Assembly (NCBI GenBank): GCA_002448445.1 | Contig: DJYC01000078.1 | Coordinates: forward strand, 10,024 to 43,705 | Direction of reading: 5' to 3' | DNA from: Treponema sp. UBA6988 | GTDB taxonomy: Bacteria > Spirochaetota > Spirochaetia > Treponematales > Treponemataceae | DNA length: 33,682 nt | Part shown: positions 1-8,561 of the stretch, in pieces | How the letters are laid out: each line of letters begins with the position of its first letter | How positions within the stretch are numbered: the stretch's first letter is position 1 | The notes under the pieces: generated by a model | Told to the model about the DNA's origin: nothing | Seen by the model: only the letters and a program-made list of their open reading frames with translations | Databases searched by the model: none | Made by a program: the position numbers and the translations under genes

Positions 1-2571
1 TTGGCTTGGGAGCGAGGGGGAGACCTCCCCCTCCTTAGACAGAAGAGATTGCGTATTGGATTCTAATTGCTGCTTTGAAAACTGCTTTTCTTTATTGCAG
101 ATGCGACTTTTTACGTAGGCTGCTGCCATTCCGCCTTTTAGGGAGAGGACGCTGGGGCCTACAAGTTCTATTGCACCTTCCGTCCTTAGGCTTACGGCTT
201 CCTGGCAGTAGGGCTTAAGGTTTCCGCACTGGTCGCAGGCACAAAGGTTCACGGAGGCAAGGTCGTAGCTTTCGTCTTCCACAAGCAGGGTCCTTTTTGC
301 CGTGGCCTTTACAAAAACGTCCGAGGATGCAGTTTTTATGCAGGTGGCAACCACTTTTCCATCTCTTACGGCTTCAAATTTGTACTGGACGGACGAAGAG
401 CCCCAGTTTGTAACGTATTTTCCGTAGAGTTCCCAAAGTTTTTTTACGCTTACGGCCCGCTTGGCAAGCAGGTAAAGCAGTGAAAGCCTTATGCCAAGGG
501 GAATGCGATTCATGCCATGGTCGCGGACTGCAAAGAGAATGCGCTTTATTCTTTCCGAGTCGCCTTTTTTTATTCCACATTCGCTAACAAGTCGGTCGCC
601 TACAAAGTCGTCTATTAGGATTGGGGCATGGAGCAAGTGCTTGAAGGGGGAATTCTTTTTTGCAGAGTATTCCTTTACAAAGCATTCGTTTACGTAGAGC
701 CTTACGCTTTCTGCATTGGTAAAGGCCCAGACAGAGCCGATTGCACCTGCCGGGTAGTCGCCAATGTCCATGGAGCTTGAAACTTCAAGGACGTCCCCAA
801 CCTCTTCTGCTTCCCCCTGGCTTTTGTAGACAAAGGCAGCCAGCTTTGGGTTTCTGAACATGTCCATAACTCCGTGGTAACATACGTAGTCCCCGGAGCC
901 AAAGTCCTTGTGGGTGTTGTAATCAAAGGCGCACCATCCGCTTGCACCGGCGTGGTCTTTTGAAGAAGCAAGGGCATCAAGGACTGCTGCGTGGCGCAAT
1001 GCGTGCTCAGTGCGGATTCTTTCTGCGTCAAAGCTTTTTGTGGGGAACATGTGGCCGTTGTATTCAGTGACCATAAAGCCTTTTTTTGTTTTTGTAACTT
1101 TTTTCTTTGGCTCAAGGGCTGCTGTTTTTTTTACAAGCTTTTTTGCAAACTTTACGCTGGCAAAGTTTCCGCTGGCAAGACTTCCACTGTTCGAGCTGCC
1201 ACCGGCAAGATTCCATCCCGCAAAGGAAAAGTCGTTGTAAGTGTAGACATCTTCCAAGAGCTGCGATTTTTTTAGGAAGCGAACTCCCCCGGTTGGTCGG
1301 CTTGGGTCAAGGCTTTTGCAAAGGGCATTTGTCTTTTGGTAAAGCTCTTCGTCATCCTGGCTTTCGTTTATGCGCACTCCCCACAAAAAAACAGAAGGAT
1401 TGTTGCGGTACTGCAAAACCATGTCGCGTACGTTTTCTATAGCCTGCCCCCTCCACTCAGAGCTAGTCCCAATATGCTGCCAGCCTGGAATTTCTGTAAA
1501 GACAAGGAGGCCTATCTCGTCGCAGCGGTCAACAAAATGGCGGCTCTGCGGATAGTGGCTTGTCCTAACCTCGTTAAGCGAAAGCTCGTATTTTAGTATG
1601 TCCGCATCTTCCTTCTGCATCATCTTTGGCATTGCGTATCCAACATAGGGAAAGCTCTGGTGCCTGTTTAGCCCCCTAAGCTTTACCTTGATTCCGTTAA
1701 GGTAGAATCCTGTCGAGTCAAAGCGGATTTCCCTGAATCCAAAGCGCACGGTCTTTGAGTCAACTTCATTTCCGGCAGAATCCAAAAGGGCTGTCCTAAG
1801 GCAGTAGAGTGCGGGGCTTTCCAAATTCCACTGCCGCACCCCAGAAGCCACACCGGAAGTTAGTGTTGTTTTTCCCCGGATGCCGCTTGTAACGGAGGCA
1901 AGGAAATCTTCTTCGCCAAGAGAGGCAAAATCGGCATAGTCTTCTTCCCAGCCATAGCCTTCCTGCCACGCAAAGACTTCCTGCTGAATCATACAGCCCA
2001 AATTCTTTGCCTCTTCATCGCAAGCATTGAGCGTAACCCGGGACGTAAAGGCATTTTTCTTTGTGGTAACAAAAACGTCTTCTATAAAAACCGCATTTTT
2101 TACTTCTATATAAATGTCCCTGTAGATACCGCCGTAGGTCATGTAGTCAATTACAAATCCAAAGGGCGGCTGGTCCAGGGTCTCCCGGCTGTCCACCTTT
2201 ATGCAAAGGACATTTTCTTCTCCAGCAGGCAAAAGGGCATCGGTAAGGTCTGTGGAAAAAGAAGTGTAGCCACAAGAGTGAGTTTTTAAAAGCTTGCCGT
2301 TAAGATAGACTTCGCTTTTGTGGGCAGCGGCAGCTACTGTTAGGATTACTTTTTTACCTGCCCAGTTTTCTTGGGTTGCAAAAGATTTTCTGTAGGCGCA
2401 AAGCTTCTGATAAAGCTGCGGGGAAAAGGAATTGAATGGACTTGTTGCAAAGGAATGGGGAATGTTCACCTCTTCCATTTCTCCACAATAATTCTTTTCC
2501 GTCATAGCCGTGCTGAATTCATCAGAAAAAAGCCAGCCCCTGTTCATAAAAATTCTGCAATTGTCTTCCAT
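1..2571 (-). CDS. GH2-family glycoside hydrolase (beta-galactosidase/beta-glucuronidase-like), open at left edge
   Basis: The reading frame is open for 857 codons from an ATG at 2571 to the window edge. It has the order of a glycoside hydrolase family 2 enzyme: an N-terminal jelly-roll sugar-binding domain (about residues 1-180, with YGGIYRDI), an immunoglobulin-like domain (about 180-300), then a TIM barrel starting near KLRGLNRHQ. The acid/base is probably E403 in RINES and the nucleophile E503 in TEYNGHM, both typical of GH2. It should hydrolyse terminal beta-linked sugars; the substrate cannot be told. No signal peptide is visible, so a cytoplasmic enzyme is likely. The start at 2571 is favoured because a promoter-like pair ends six bases before it. 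A lysine-rich stretch follows FASVKFAKK before the nucleophile, an unusual insertion. The last ~15 codons run through a palindromic repeat, so the true stop is probably just outside. Family call is sure, specificity is not. Confidence 0.93.
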   Translation of the reverse strand, partial: MEDNCRIFMNRGWLFSDEFSTAMTEKNYCGEMEEVNIPHSFATSPFNSFSPQLYQKLCAYRKSFATQENWAGKKVILTVAAAAHKSEVYLNGKLLKTHSCGYTSFSTDLTDALLPAGEENVLCIKVDSRETLDQPPFGFVIDYMTYGGIYRDIYIEVKNAVFIEDVFVTTKKNAFTSRVTLNACDEEAKNLGCMIQQEVFAWQEGYGWEEDYADFASLGEEDFLASVTSGIRGKTTLTSGVASGVRQWNLESPALYCLRTALLDSAGNEVDSKTVRFGFREIRFDSTGFYLNGIKVKLRGLNRHQSFPYVGYAMPKMMQKEDADILKYELSLNEVRTSHYPQSRHFVDRCDEIGLLVFTEIPGWQHIGTSSEWRGQAIENVRDMVLQYRNNPSVFLWGVRINESQDDEELYQKTNALCKSLDPSRPTGGVRFLKKSQLLEDVYTYNDFSFAGWNLAGGSSNSGSLASGNFASVKFAKKLVKKTAALEPKKKVTKTKKGFMVTEYNGHMFPTKSFDAERIRTEHALRHAAVLDALASSKDHAGASGWCAFDYNTHKDFGSGDYVCYHGVMDMFRNPKLAAFVYKSQGEAEEVGDVLEVSSSMDIGDYPAGAIGSVWAFTNAESVRLYVNECFVKEYSAKKNSPFKHLLHAPILIDDFVGDRLVSECGIKKGDSERIKRILFAVRDHGMNRIPLGIRLSLLYLLAKRAVSVKKLWELYGKYVTNWGSSSVQYKFEAVRDGKVVATCIKTASSDVFVKATAKRTLLVEDESYDLASVNLCACDQCGNLKPYCQEAVSLRTEGAIELVGPSVLSLKGGMAAAYVKSRICNKEKQFSKQQLESNTQSLLSKEGEVSPSLPSQ
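14..33. repeat. 9-bp perfect palindrome inside the 3' end of the GH2 gene
   Basis: GAGGGGGAG at 14-22 is followed after two bases by its exact reverse complement at 25-33. The hydrolase frame passes through it, giving a low-complexity tail (KEGEVSPSLPS) unlike the rest of the protein. It looks like the start of an intergenic palindromic repeat that has been read into the gene. Confidence 0.6.
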
Positions 2572-2577
2572 TCGGTT

Positions 2578-2606
2578 ATTTTACGAAAAAAACATTTATT
2601 AAACAA
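2578..2606 (-). promoter_or_regulatory. Candidate promoter of the GH2 gene, leaderless start
   Basis: On the minus strand TTGTTT (2606-2601), a 17-base spacer and TAAAAT (2583-2578) are followed by only six bases before the ATG at 2571. Transcription would begin at or next to the start codon, and no Shine-Dalgarno sequence is present. The region is AT-rich, so the match could be partly chance. Confidence 0.4.
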
Positions 2607-2711
2607 GAAGAGGATGCAGTTAGTCAGTTTTTTCTGTTCTCTGTTTTTTTGGACGCAGTCCTATTTGCTCTACCATTTTGCTTTTTGGCTAATGCGACAG
2701 AACATGCCTTT

Positions 2712-2790
2712 GCGTCACGGGCTTTGCGGGGTTTCGGCATTCGCCTCCATTGCCTGACGGCAACGGCTTCGCCGCCCCTCCAATCCCGCG
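2712..2790 (+). repeat. Intergenic palindromic element, copy 1
   Basis: This GC-rich block lies in the 237-base gap between the GH2 gene and the acyltransferase gene. It shares the core GGGCTTTGCGGGG and the end block CCCCTCCAATCCC with the elements at 8420, 9616, 11590 and 16858. It contains small hairpins TTGCC/GGCAA and CGGC/GCCG. The rest of the gap holds nothing else recognisable apart from the hydrolase promoter. Confidence 0.65.
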
Positions 2791-2808
2791 TAGGATTAAT
2801 TTAAATCC

Positions 2809-4116
2809 TTAGCCCAAGATGCAGTTGCGCTCAAAAAGGTATTCGGCCGCAAACTGAATTTTTGTTGCGTTGAACTCTTCTTCCAGCGGAAAAAGGAAAT
2901 AGGTGCATGTTAAAGTGCTAAGGGTAATGCACTGCCCCTGCCCGCGGTAATCGTATTCGGTGTGAACAGACGGTGTGGCACGGCTTGCAAAGAAGAGTGT
3001 CTTTGGATTTTCCTGCATGTATTCCGTAAAGGTAAGGTAGAAGCCTTCTTCCTTGTGGACAAGGAATCCCTTTCCTAGCGCAATAAAATTCTTTGAATTG
3101 GGAAGGGCTTCAACACGCACTTTCTGGGCAAAAGAATACCTTCCTTCTTGAATCTGTGCCTTAACGCATTCCCTTTCCCATTCGTAGTATTCGGGAATTG
3201 TAAGGGTCTTTGGCGCATTAGTGCATGGCTCCCCGTCTTTTTTAGATGAAGAAAGCATTCCGTATTCATCCATGGAAAAAACAGCCCCGCAATTTTTGCA
3301 GAAGAGCTTCTCTTCTTTTGAATCCATACAAAATTCCTTGCCACATTCCCTGCACTGGTAGAGCGGCATGTGGAGCCCCTCTGCCCTCTTATTATATTTT
3401 ATTGCAATTTTTCTTTCGCGCTGGTAGGCATAGTCGTCGTAGGTAAGCTCCTTTTGCAAGACACCCAGAATCTGTACGGCGGACATCTGCTTCATCTGCT
3501 CTGGAAGAAGGACGCATTTTAGCCTTGCGGAAAGTCTGGCCTCTTTTCTTGGCGTAAGGTTCCAGATTGGCGACTGTATGTGGTTTCCATTCATTACGAG
3601 GGTAACGACAGGCACGTTCAAGAGCTTGGCAAGTTTTGCAATGGAAAGCGTAAGAGAGGAATTTGTTCCCACGTTTGAATAGCGGGCTTCTGGGTAGATT
3701 ACCATTATGTCCCCGCGGGAAATTACCTTCTGGATGTTGCGCACAAGGGCAAAGTCGCTTATGAACTTTCTTGTTCCAAGGCAACCAGCCTGGCGGTAAA
3801 TCCACTCACCAAAACATTCAAAGCCTTCAAGCTCGGAAATATAGTTTGCCCTGTGGGGAAAAAGTGCCAGTGGCGTTACATAAAAATCCATAAAGGAATG
3901 GTGGGAGCCCAGAAGAAGGAAAGGCGGCTTAATGCCCTTCATGCCTTCCTTTGAAATCTTAAGGCGGTACTTTCTTGTCTTAAAAAAGCAGATAAGCCAC
4001 ATTAGGGGCAAAAGAAAAATATTCTGTCTTGGCGGAGTTTTTATGCCGTCAAAGGGGGTAGCGTCTATCTTCTTTCTTTTTCGCGTACTAAGAGTGCTTT
4101 GGTAGTTTCTTGTCAT
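2809..4116 (-). CDS. 1-acylglycerol-3-phosphate acyltransferase-like protein with zinc ribbon
   Basis: A 435-residue protein whose first half is a PlsC-type acyltransferase: the catalytic HX4D motif is H72-D77 in SHHSFMD, and YPEAR at 141-145 corresponds to the substrate-binding block usually written EGTR. A hydrophobic stretch at about 33-45 may hold it at the membrane. It should transfer an acyl chain to a lysophospholipid-type acceptor in membrane lipid synthesis. After the acyltransferase domain sits a four-cysteine zinc ribbon (C255, C258, C273, C276) and a ~150-residue tail I do not recognise. At 435 residues it is nearly twice the length of a plain PlsC. It lies 12 bases downstream of the permease gene, so the two are probably cotranscribed. 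The acyltransferase fold is secure; the exact acceptor and the role of the ribbon are unknown. Confidence 0.85.
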   Translation of the reverse strand: MTRNYQSTLSTRKRKKIDATPFDGIKTPPRQNIFLLPLMWLICFFKTRKYRLKISKEGMKGIKPPFLLLGSHHSFMDFYVTPLALFPHRANYISELEGFECFGEWIYRQAGCLGTRKFISDFALVRNIQKVISRGDIMVIYPEARYSNVGTNSSLTLSIAKLAKLLNVPVVTLVMNGNHIQSPIWNLTPRKEARLSARLKCVLLPEQMKQMSAVQILGVLQKELTYDDYAYQRERKIAIKYNKRAEGLHMPLYQCRECGKEFCMDSKEEKLFCKNCGAVFSMDEYGMLSSSKKDGEPCTNAPKTLTIPEYYEWERECVKAQIQEGRYSFAQKVRVEALPNSKNFIALGKGFLVHKEEGFYLTFTEYMQENPKTLFFASRATPSVHTEYDYRGQGQCITLSTLTCTYFLFPLEEEFNATKIQFAAEYLFERNCILG

Positions 4117-4128
4117 AGCCTTTGCCCT

Positions 4129-5562
4129 TTATGCAGACAGAAGGGGATTTTTACCGGCCATGTATTTTCTTATTGCGGGAACAAAGGAAAGTCCCGTGTA
4201 GAAAATCATAGTGGCAAGGAAAGATGCCCCGGTTGGAGTAAGATAGAATAAGAAGGGAATGTGCACGTCGCAAGTGACAGGGTTGTAGATTGCAAGCGAA
4301 ACTGCAACTCCAAAGACAACTGCCGCCATGCCAACAAGGTTTACCCCTTTAGTAAAGCGGTAAACACCCTCATGTCCCTTCATTCCGTATGCAGCACGCA
4401 GGTCTATCTTTTGTCTGCGCACAAAGAAGAAGTCAGCAAAGAGGACGGCCGCAAGCGGGGCGTAGATGCAGGCACTGACGGTTAGGAATGCGCCAAAGTA
4501 GTCCACCACTTTTCCCCAGATGCAAAGGAGTATTCCGTATAGCGCAAGGATGATTATGTGGGTGTTGTAGCCTATTTTCCTAAAGGCAGAGCGCAGCATT
4601 ACGCCGTAGATGTATGCGCCTACAGCCTGGGTTCCAATGTTTGCAAAGGCAACGAGGAGCAGTGAGCACAAGGCCAAAAGCGGGGAAGCAAGGGTTGCAA
4701 GCATAAGGGTTGGGTCGTCTATCATCTTGCCGCATGTGTACTGCATGGCAATGGCCATAACCGCACCAACCACGACGAAGAAGGAGCCTGAAAGCCCCTG
4801 TCCCAAAACGCCTGCCCAGTAGCCGCCCCTCTCTGTCTTTGCAACGCGGGGTATTTCTGCCATTCCGCCAACAAGCGTTATTACGAATGCAAAGTTTGCC
4901 TCCACGGACATTATGTATGGAATTATATTGTTCTTAAAAGGGGTCTTAGGCCTGTAGCTCATGATGTAGTCAAAGGGGACGGAAGAAAAGCCCACCACTA
5001 CAACGACAGCGCCAACAAGCAAAAGAAGCGGAACCAGTATGCGCGTAGTCCAAGTGATTGCGGAAAGCCCCTTGTAGGCGATAAAAGTTCCAAGCGCAAC
5101 GCAAAAGATTCCAAGCAATACATGCGAGGCGGGAGGAAGAGCAATGCCTGCTAAGTTTGCAAGGTTTGCCATGCTGGAAGCAAACAAATCCGCACACACC
5201 GCATACCAGGGATAGTTTATCACGATAATCAAGACCGTCATAACAAGAACCCCGACCGGCCCAAGTGCAGAACGCAGCCACACCCAGATGTCTATTCCAA
5301 AGCGTACAGAAAGAATAACCGGCAGCTGGTAAATAACAAGCATGAGTATGGCCCCCAGAAAAGCCCCAATCAGAAGCTGCTTAAAGCCAACAAGGGTCGC
5401 AAGGTAGGAGCCTTGTGTATAGCTCCAGGTTGCAATGCAGTAGCCAGAAAGCACAAGGAAAGCATCCAAAAAGCCATACAGTCTTTCCGTCTTTTTTACG
5501 GGAAGGACACCAAACATGGCTTCCCTTTCAACCGCGCTGTTTTTTCCTGAATCACCTTTCAC
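4129..5562 (-). CDS. NCS1-family nucleobase permease (cytosine/purine permease-like)
   Basis: A 477-residue membrane protein with about twelve hydrophobic segments and features of the nucleobase:cation symporter-1 family, including YTQGSYLA in the first segment and GGMAEIPRVAKTERG in the middle loop. It most resembles the CodB/purine permease branch and would import a nucleobase or a related small heterocycle with a cation. The start is GTG at 5562. That GTG overlaps the TGA of the small upstream gene as GTGA, so translation is likely coupled. The acyltransferase gene follows after 12 bases. The substrate cannot be decided: no catabolic gene such as a deaminase is adjacent. Confidence 0.87.
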   Translation of the reverse strand: MKGDSGKNSAVEREAMFGVLPVKKTERLYGFLDAFLVLSGYCIATWSYTQGSYLATLVGFKQLLIGAFLGAILMLVIYQLPVILSVRFGIDIWVWLRSALGPVGVLVMTVLIIVINYPWYAVCADLFASSMANLANLAGIALPPASHVLLGIFCVALGTFIAYKGLSAITWTTRILVPLLLLVGAVVVVVGFSSVPFDYIMSYRPKTPFKNNIIPYIMSVEANFAFVITLVGGMAEIPRVAKTERGGYWAGVLGQGLSGSFFVVVGAVMAIAMQYTCGKMIDDPTLMLATLASPLLALCSLLLVAFANIGTQAVGAYIYGVMLRSAFRKIGYNTHIIILALYGILLCIWGKVVDYFGAFLTVSACIYAPLAAVLFADFFFVRRQKIDLRAAYGMKGHEGVYRFTKGVNLVGMAAVVFGVAVSLAIYNPVTCDVHIPFLFYLTPTGASFLATMIFYTGLSFVPAIRKYMAGKNPLLSA

Positions 5563-5717
5563 AGAAGAATCCCCCCGGCAACAAGCCCAAGCAAGAAAAC
5601 AATGGCAACAAAGGCTACCGCAATATAGTCACGCCTAGAAAACCTCTTTGGAAAAACATATCCATCTTCTTCCATAAGGGCAAGCCGCCCCTCAAGTTCC
5701 TTTTCAAATTCATTCAT
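5559..5717 (-). CDS. Small single-pass membrane protein (52 aa) coupled to the permease
   Basis: An ATG at 5717 opens a 52-codon frame ending in a TGA that overlaps the permease GTG start by two bases. The protein has a charged, acidic-then-basic N-terminal half (MNEFEKELEG, then KRFSRRDY) and one strong transmembrane segment, IAVAFVAIVFLLGLVAGGIL, at the C-terminus. The positive residues just before the segment suggest the N-terminus stays in the cytoplasm. The tight overlap and the promoter directly upstream make it likely to be a real gene and perhaps a small partner subunit of the transporter, though nothing in its sequence names a family. An alternative is that it is a short leader whose translation only drives expression of the permease. 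Confidence 0.7.
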   Translation of the reverse strand: MNEFEKELEGRLALMEEDGYVFPKRFSRRDYIAVAFVAIVFLLGLVAGGILL

Positions 5718-5726
5718 AATAGGCAA

Positions 5727-5755
5727 AGAATAGCAGATTTTATTTTCTGTCGCAA
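5727..5755 (-). promoter_or_regulatory. Candidate promoter of the small protein-permease-acyltransferase operon
   Basis: On the minus strand TTGCGA (5755-5750), a 17-base spacer ending in TGC, and TATTCT (5732-5727) precede the ATG at 5717 by nine bases. The expected transcript start is two or three bases before the ATG, and no Shine-Dalgarno sequence is present. Confidence 0.5.
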
Positions 5756-5828
5756 GATTGCATTTTTTTTTGCAGTATTCCTGTCAGATTCTGAATTCTT
5801 TTGATGATATAATATATGGAGGCAAAAG

Positions 5829-6782
5829 TTGAACAAACCGGTACTTCAAAACAGGGAATACAAGGACAGGCTCTTCAAGGCCATATTCGGACGCAATACA
5901 GAAGAAAGCAAGAGATGGAGGCTAGAGCTCTACAATGCTCTCAACGGTACTTCATACACGGATCCTGATGCACTAGAGGTCAACACAATAGAAAACGTCA
6001 TCTACATAACCATGCGAAACGACATTTCTTTTCTCTTGGACTCGGAGATGAACCTCTACGAGCAGCAGAGCACCCGAAACCCCAACATGCCATTAAGGGG
6101 GCTTATGTACTTTGCACAGCTTTACCAGATTTACCTTACGGAAAGAGACAAAAGCCTTTTAAGCAGCAAGCTGGTCAAAATCCCCACTCCAAAGTTCATC
6201 GTCTTCTACAACGGGAGCGAAAACGAGGAATGCCGCTGGAACCTTAAGCTTTCAGACTCATTCATGAGCGAAGACAAATCGGGCAATTTTGAGTGGACGG
6301 CAGAAGTAATAAACATGAACCCAAAATGCATCTTGGACAACGGGCATGCCACCTGTCTTGACAACAAGCAGAAAAAATGCCGCTTACCCCTTCAAAAAAA
6401 TTGCAAAGCGTTGTATGATTATATTAGGTATGTTTACCGCATAAAGGAAAACCGCAGGTCCGGCATGAACAAAGCGGATGCTGTCGGGGAAGCCGTTGAA
6501 TGGGCCATAAAGGAGAGCCTGCTGAACGGATTTTTCAAGAAGCAGAAAGCGGAGGTAACAGGCATGAGCCTTACAGAATTTGACGAAGAAGAATTCAAGA
6601 GAGTCTGCCGGGAAGACGGTTACGAGGACGGTCTTGCAGACGGAGAAGCAAGAAAAGCCATCGAAGATGCGGAGAATCTTTTAAGGATGAATGTCCTAAC
6701 CTTAGAGCAGATAGCCCAGGCAACAAGCCTCCCCCTGGAAAAAGTCCGTGAACTTTCGGGAGAAAGCTGCATAAAAGCCTAG
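5829..6782 (+). CDS. Rpn-family recombination-promoting nuclease / PD-(D/E)XK transposase-like protein
   Basis: A 317-residue protein beginning at TTG 5829, preceded six bases away by GGAGG. The N-terminus YKDRLFKAIFG, the acidic core around NDISFLLDSEMNLYEQQ (D65, D71, E73, E78) and the VFYNG strand near 125 match the Rpn/YhgA-like nuclease family, which carries a PD-(D/E)XK fold and is annotated as a putative transposase. The C-terminal part ends in a helix-turn-helix-like tail (LTLEQIAQATSLPLEKVREL) often seen in spirochaete and clostridial members. Such genes are usually multicopy and spread within genomes; their role in DNA exchange is only known from E. coli homologs. No terminal inverted repeats were found around this copy. 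A TATAAT lies at 5808-5813, but a good -35 box was not found. Confidence 0.87.
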   Translation: MNKPVLQNREYKDRLFKAIFGRNTEESKRWRLELYNALNGTSYTDPDALEVNTIENVIYITMRNDISFLLDSEMNLYEQQSTRNPNMPLRGLMYFAQLYQIYLTERDKSLLSSKLVKIPTPKFIVFYNGSENEECRWNLKLSDSFMSEDKSGNFEWTAEVINMNPKCILDNGHATCLDNKQKKCRLPLQKNCKALYDYIRYVYRIKENRRSGMNKADAVGEAVEWAIKESLLNGFFKKQKAEVTGMSLTEFDEEEFKRVCREDGYEDGLADGEARKAIEDAENLLRMNVLTLEQIAQATSLPLEKVRELSGESCIKA

Positions 6783-6828
6783 CCGCAAGCATAAGACAGC
6801 CCCACATTTTCCATTCCCTTCCCTTATA

Positions 6829-6857
6829 TTGAATTTTCCGCCCCTTTATGCTATGCT
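6829..6857 (+). promoter_or_regulatory. Candidate promoter of glyA
   Basis: TTGAAT (6829-6834) and TATGCT (6852-6857) are separated by 17 bases. The start codon at 6888 follows after 30 bases and has GGAGA nearby, giving a conventional short untranslated leader. Confidence 0.55.
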
Positions 6858-6887
6858 TGCATAAATTCATATTCCCTGGAGAAAAAA

Positions 6888-8390
6888 ATGTCCACACCGA
6901 TTCAAAACTATTTGGCCGCATGCAACAACAACCCCAATCCGGCCATGATTTCTTACGTAGCAAACCTTCAGCAGGTAAAGGAAGTAGCCCCAGACATAGC
7001 AGCTTCCGTGGTAAATGAGCTGGAAAACCAGAGACGCCACCTAAAGCTCGTAGCAAGCGAAAACTACTGCTCGCTCAACGTACAGGCCGCAATGGGCAAC
7101 CTTCTTACAGACAAGTACGCAGAAGGCTTCCCCGAACACCGCTATTACGGCGGCTGCGTAAACATTGACGCTGTGGAAAACACCGCCGCCCGCGAAGCAG
7201 AAAAACTTTTCGGAGCAGACTACGCTTACGTCCAGCCCCACTCCGGAGCAGACACAAACCTCGTTGCATACTGGGCAATCCTCAGTGCAAAAGTCGAAAC
7301 CCCAACCCTTGAAGAACTCGGCGTAAAGTCACTTGCAGAACTCACCGACGAACAGTTCGACATGCTAAGAAAACGCTTTGGAAACCAGAAGCTCATGGGA
7401 CTTGACTATTCCTGTGGCGGACACCTTACCCACGGTTACCGCATGAACGTATCTGCCCGCATGTTCGAAAGTCATCCCTACGGTGTTGACAAAGAGACAG
7501 GCCTCCTTGACTACGACGCAATCGAAAAGCAGGCCATGGAAGTAAAGCCGCTTATTCTTCTTACAGGATTCTCCGCCTACCCACGCCGCATAGACTTCAA
7601 GCGCTTCCGCTCAATAGCAGACAAGTGCGGTGCAGTCCTTATGGTAGACATGGCACACTTTGCAGGACTCGTAGCAGGAAAGGTGCTCACAGGTGACTAT
7701 GACCCAGTAAAGTGGGCAGACATTGTAACAACAACAACCCACAAGACCCTCCGTGGCCCACGCGGTGCAATGATTCTCTGCAAGGAAGAGTTCAGGGACT
7801 ATGTAAACAAGGGATGCCCAATGGTACTCGGAGGACCTCTCGGACACGTAATGGCGGCAAAGGCAGTTGCTCTTAGGGAAGCAAACAGCCCGGCATTCCA
7901 GGAATACGCCCACAACGTAGTCAAGAACGCACAAGCCCTTGCAAACGAATGCATGGCCCTTGGAATGAAGCTCCAGACAGGCGGAACAGAAAACCACCTC
8001 ATGCTCATAGACGTAACAAGCTACGGCCTTACAGGAAAGCAGGCAGAAGCAGCCTTGTTCAAGTGCGGAGTAACTGCAAACGCAAACGCCCTCCCCTACG
8101 ACAAAAACGGCGCATGGTGGACAAGCGGAATCCGTGTAGGTACCCCAGGCCTTACAACCCTTGGCATGAACGAAAACGACATGAAGGAAGTTGCCAACAT
8201 CATAGACCTTGTCCTTAAAGGAACAAAGCCAGGCCTTACAAAAGAGGGCAAACCTGCAAAGGGCAAGATTGACCTTGACGAAGCCACTGAAAAGCAGGCA
8301 AAGGAACGCGTACAAAAGCTACTTGGCGCACACGTCCTCTACCCCGAACTTGACCTTGACTTCCTCAAGAAAGAATTCGTAAACGCATAA
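6888..8390 (+). CDS. glyA: Serine hydroxymethyltransferase, long form
   Basis: This pyridoxal phosphate enzyme interconverts serine and glycine while charging tetrahydrofolate with a one-carbon unit, in the cytoplasm. Recognisable blocks are LVASENYCS near the N-terminus, KYAEGFPEHRYYGG, SCGGHLTHG, and the cofactor-binding TTTTHKTLRGPRG with the lysine at K286. At 500 residues it is longer than the usual 410-430. Most of the excess is an insertion between about residues 135 and 170 (around TPTLEELGVKSLAELTDEQF) and an N-terminal extension. Long forms of this kind are known in spirochaetes and chlamydiae. The ATG at 6888 has GGAGA seven bases upstream. It appears to be a single-gene unit; no clear terminator follows, only the palindromic element at 8420. 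Confidence 0.96.
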   Translation: MSTPIQNYLAACNNNPNPAMISYVANLQQVKEVAPDIAASVVNELENQRRHLKLVASENYCSLNVQAAMGNLLTDKYAEGFPEHRYYGGCVNIDAVENTAAREAEKLFGADYAYVQPHSGADTNLVAYWAILSAKVETPTLEELGVKSLAELTDEQFDMLRKRFGNQKLMGLDYSCGGHLTHGYRMNVSARMFESHPYGVDKETGLLDYDAIEKQAMEVKPLILLTGFSAYPRRIDFKRFRSIADKCGAVLMVDMAHFAGLVAGKVLTGDYDPVKWADIVTTTTHKTLRGPRGAMILCKEEFRDYVNKGCPMVLGGPLGHVMAAKAVALREANSPAFQEYAHNVVKNAQALANECMALGMKLQTGGTENHLMLIDVTSYGLTGKQAEAALFKCGVTANANALPYDKNGAWWTSGIRVGTPGLTTLGMNENDMKEVANIIDLVLKGTKPGLTKEGKPAKGKIDLDEATEKQAKERVQKLLGAHVLYPELDLDFLKKEFVNA

Positions 8391-8419
8391 TTTCTAAATT
8401 TATTTCTGTCTAATAATCT

Positions 8420-8529
8420 GGGCGTTGCCCCGCATGCGCGGGGCCGCGCTTTCCAGGGTTCCGCGGGGCCCTACCCGCTCCATTGCCTATCGGCAACCCG
8501 CATGCGCGGGCCCTTACAATCGCTAACGC
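8420..8529 (+). repeat. Intergenic palindromic element, copy 2
   Basis: The element runs from GGGCGTT to GCTAACGC, the same ends as the copy at 16858. It holds two hairpins built on the same sequence, CCCCGCATGCGCGGGG at 8429-8444 and CCCGCATGCGCGGG near 8497-8511, separated by a GCTTTCCAGGGTTCC core. It lies between glyA and the nuclease gene and ends 32 bases before the nuclease start, so it may form part of that gene's leader. Confidence 0.75.
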
Positions 8530-8561
8530 AAGAAGCGGGAGCTGCATCTGTAGGAGATGAC

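Noticed and set aside
702..1275. Several short frames on both strands around 0.4-1.6 kb
   Set aside because: All lie inside the GH2 gene, whose frame is continuous from 2571 to the window edge and carries the catalytic motifs.
7611..8315. Long open frame (234 codons) on the strand opposite glyA
   Set aside because: It is an antisense shadow of a highly conserved gene; the product is cysteine- and valine-rich with no recognisable motif.
8502..8561. Earlier ATG as the start of the secreted nuclease
   Set aside because: It lies inside a palindromic repeat and would put 20 residues in front of a clear lipoprotein signal; ATG 8562 has its own GGAGA.
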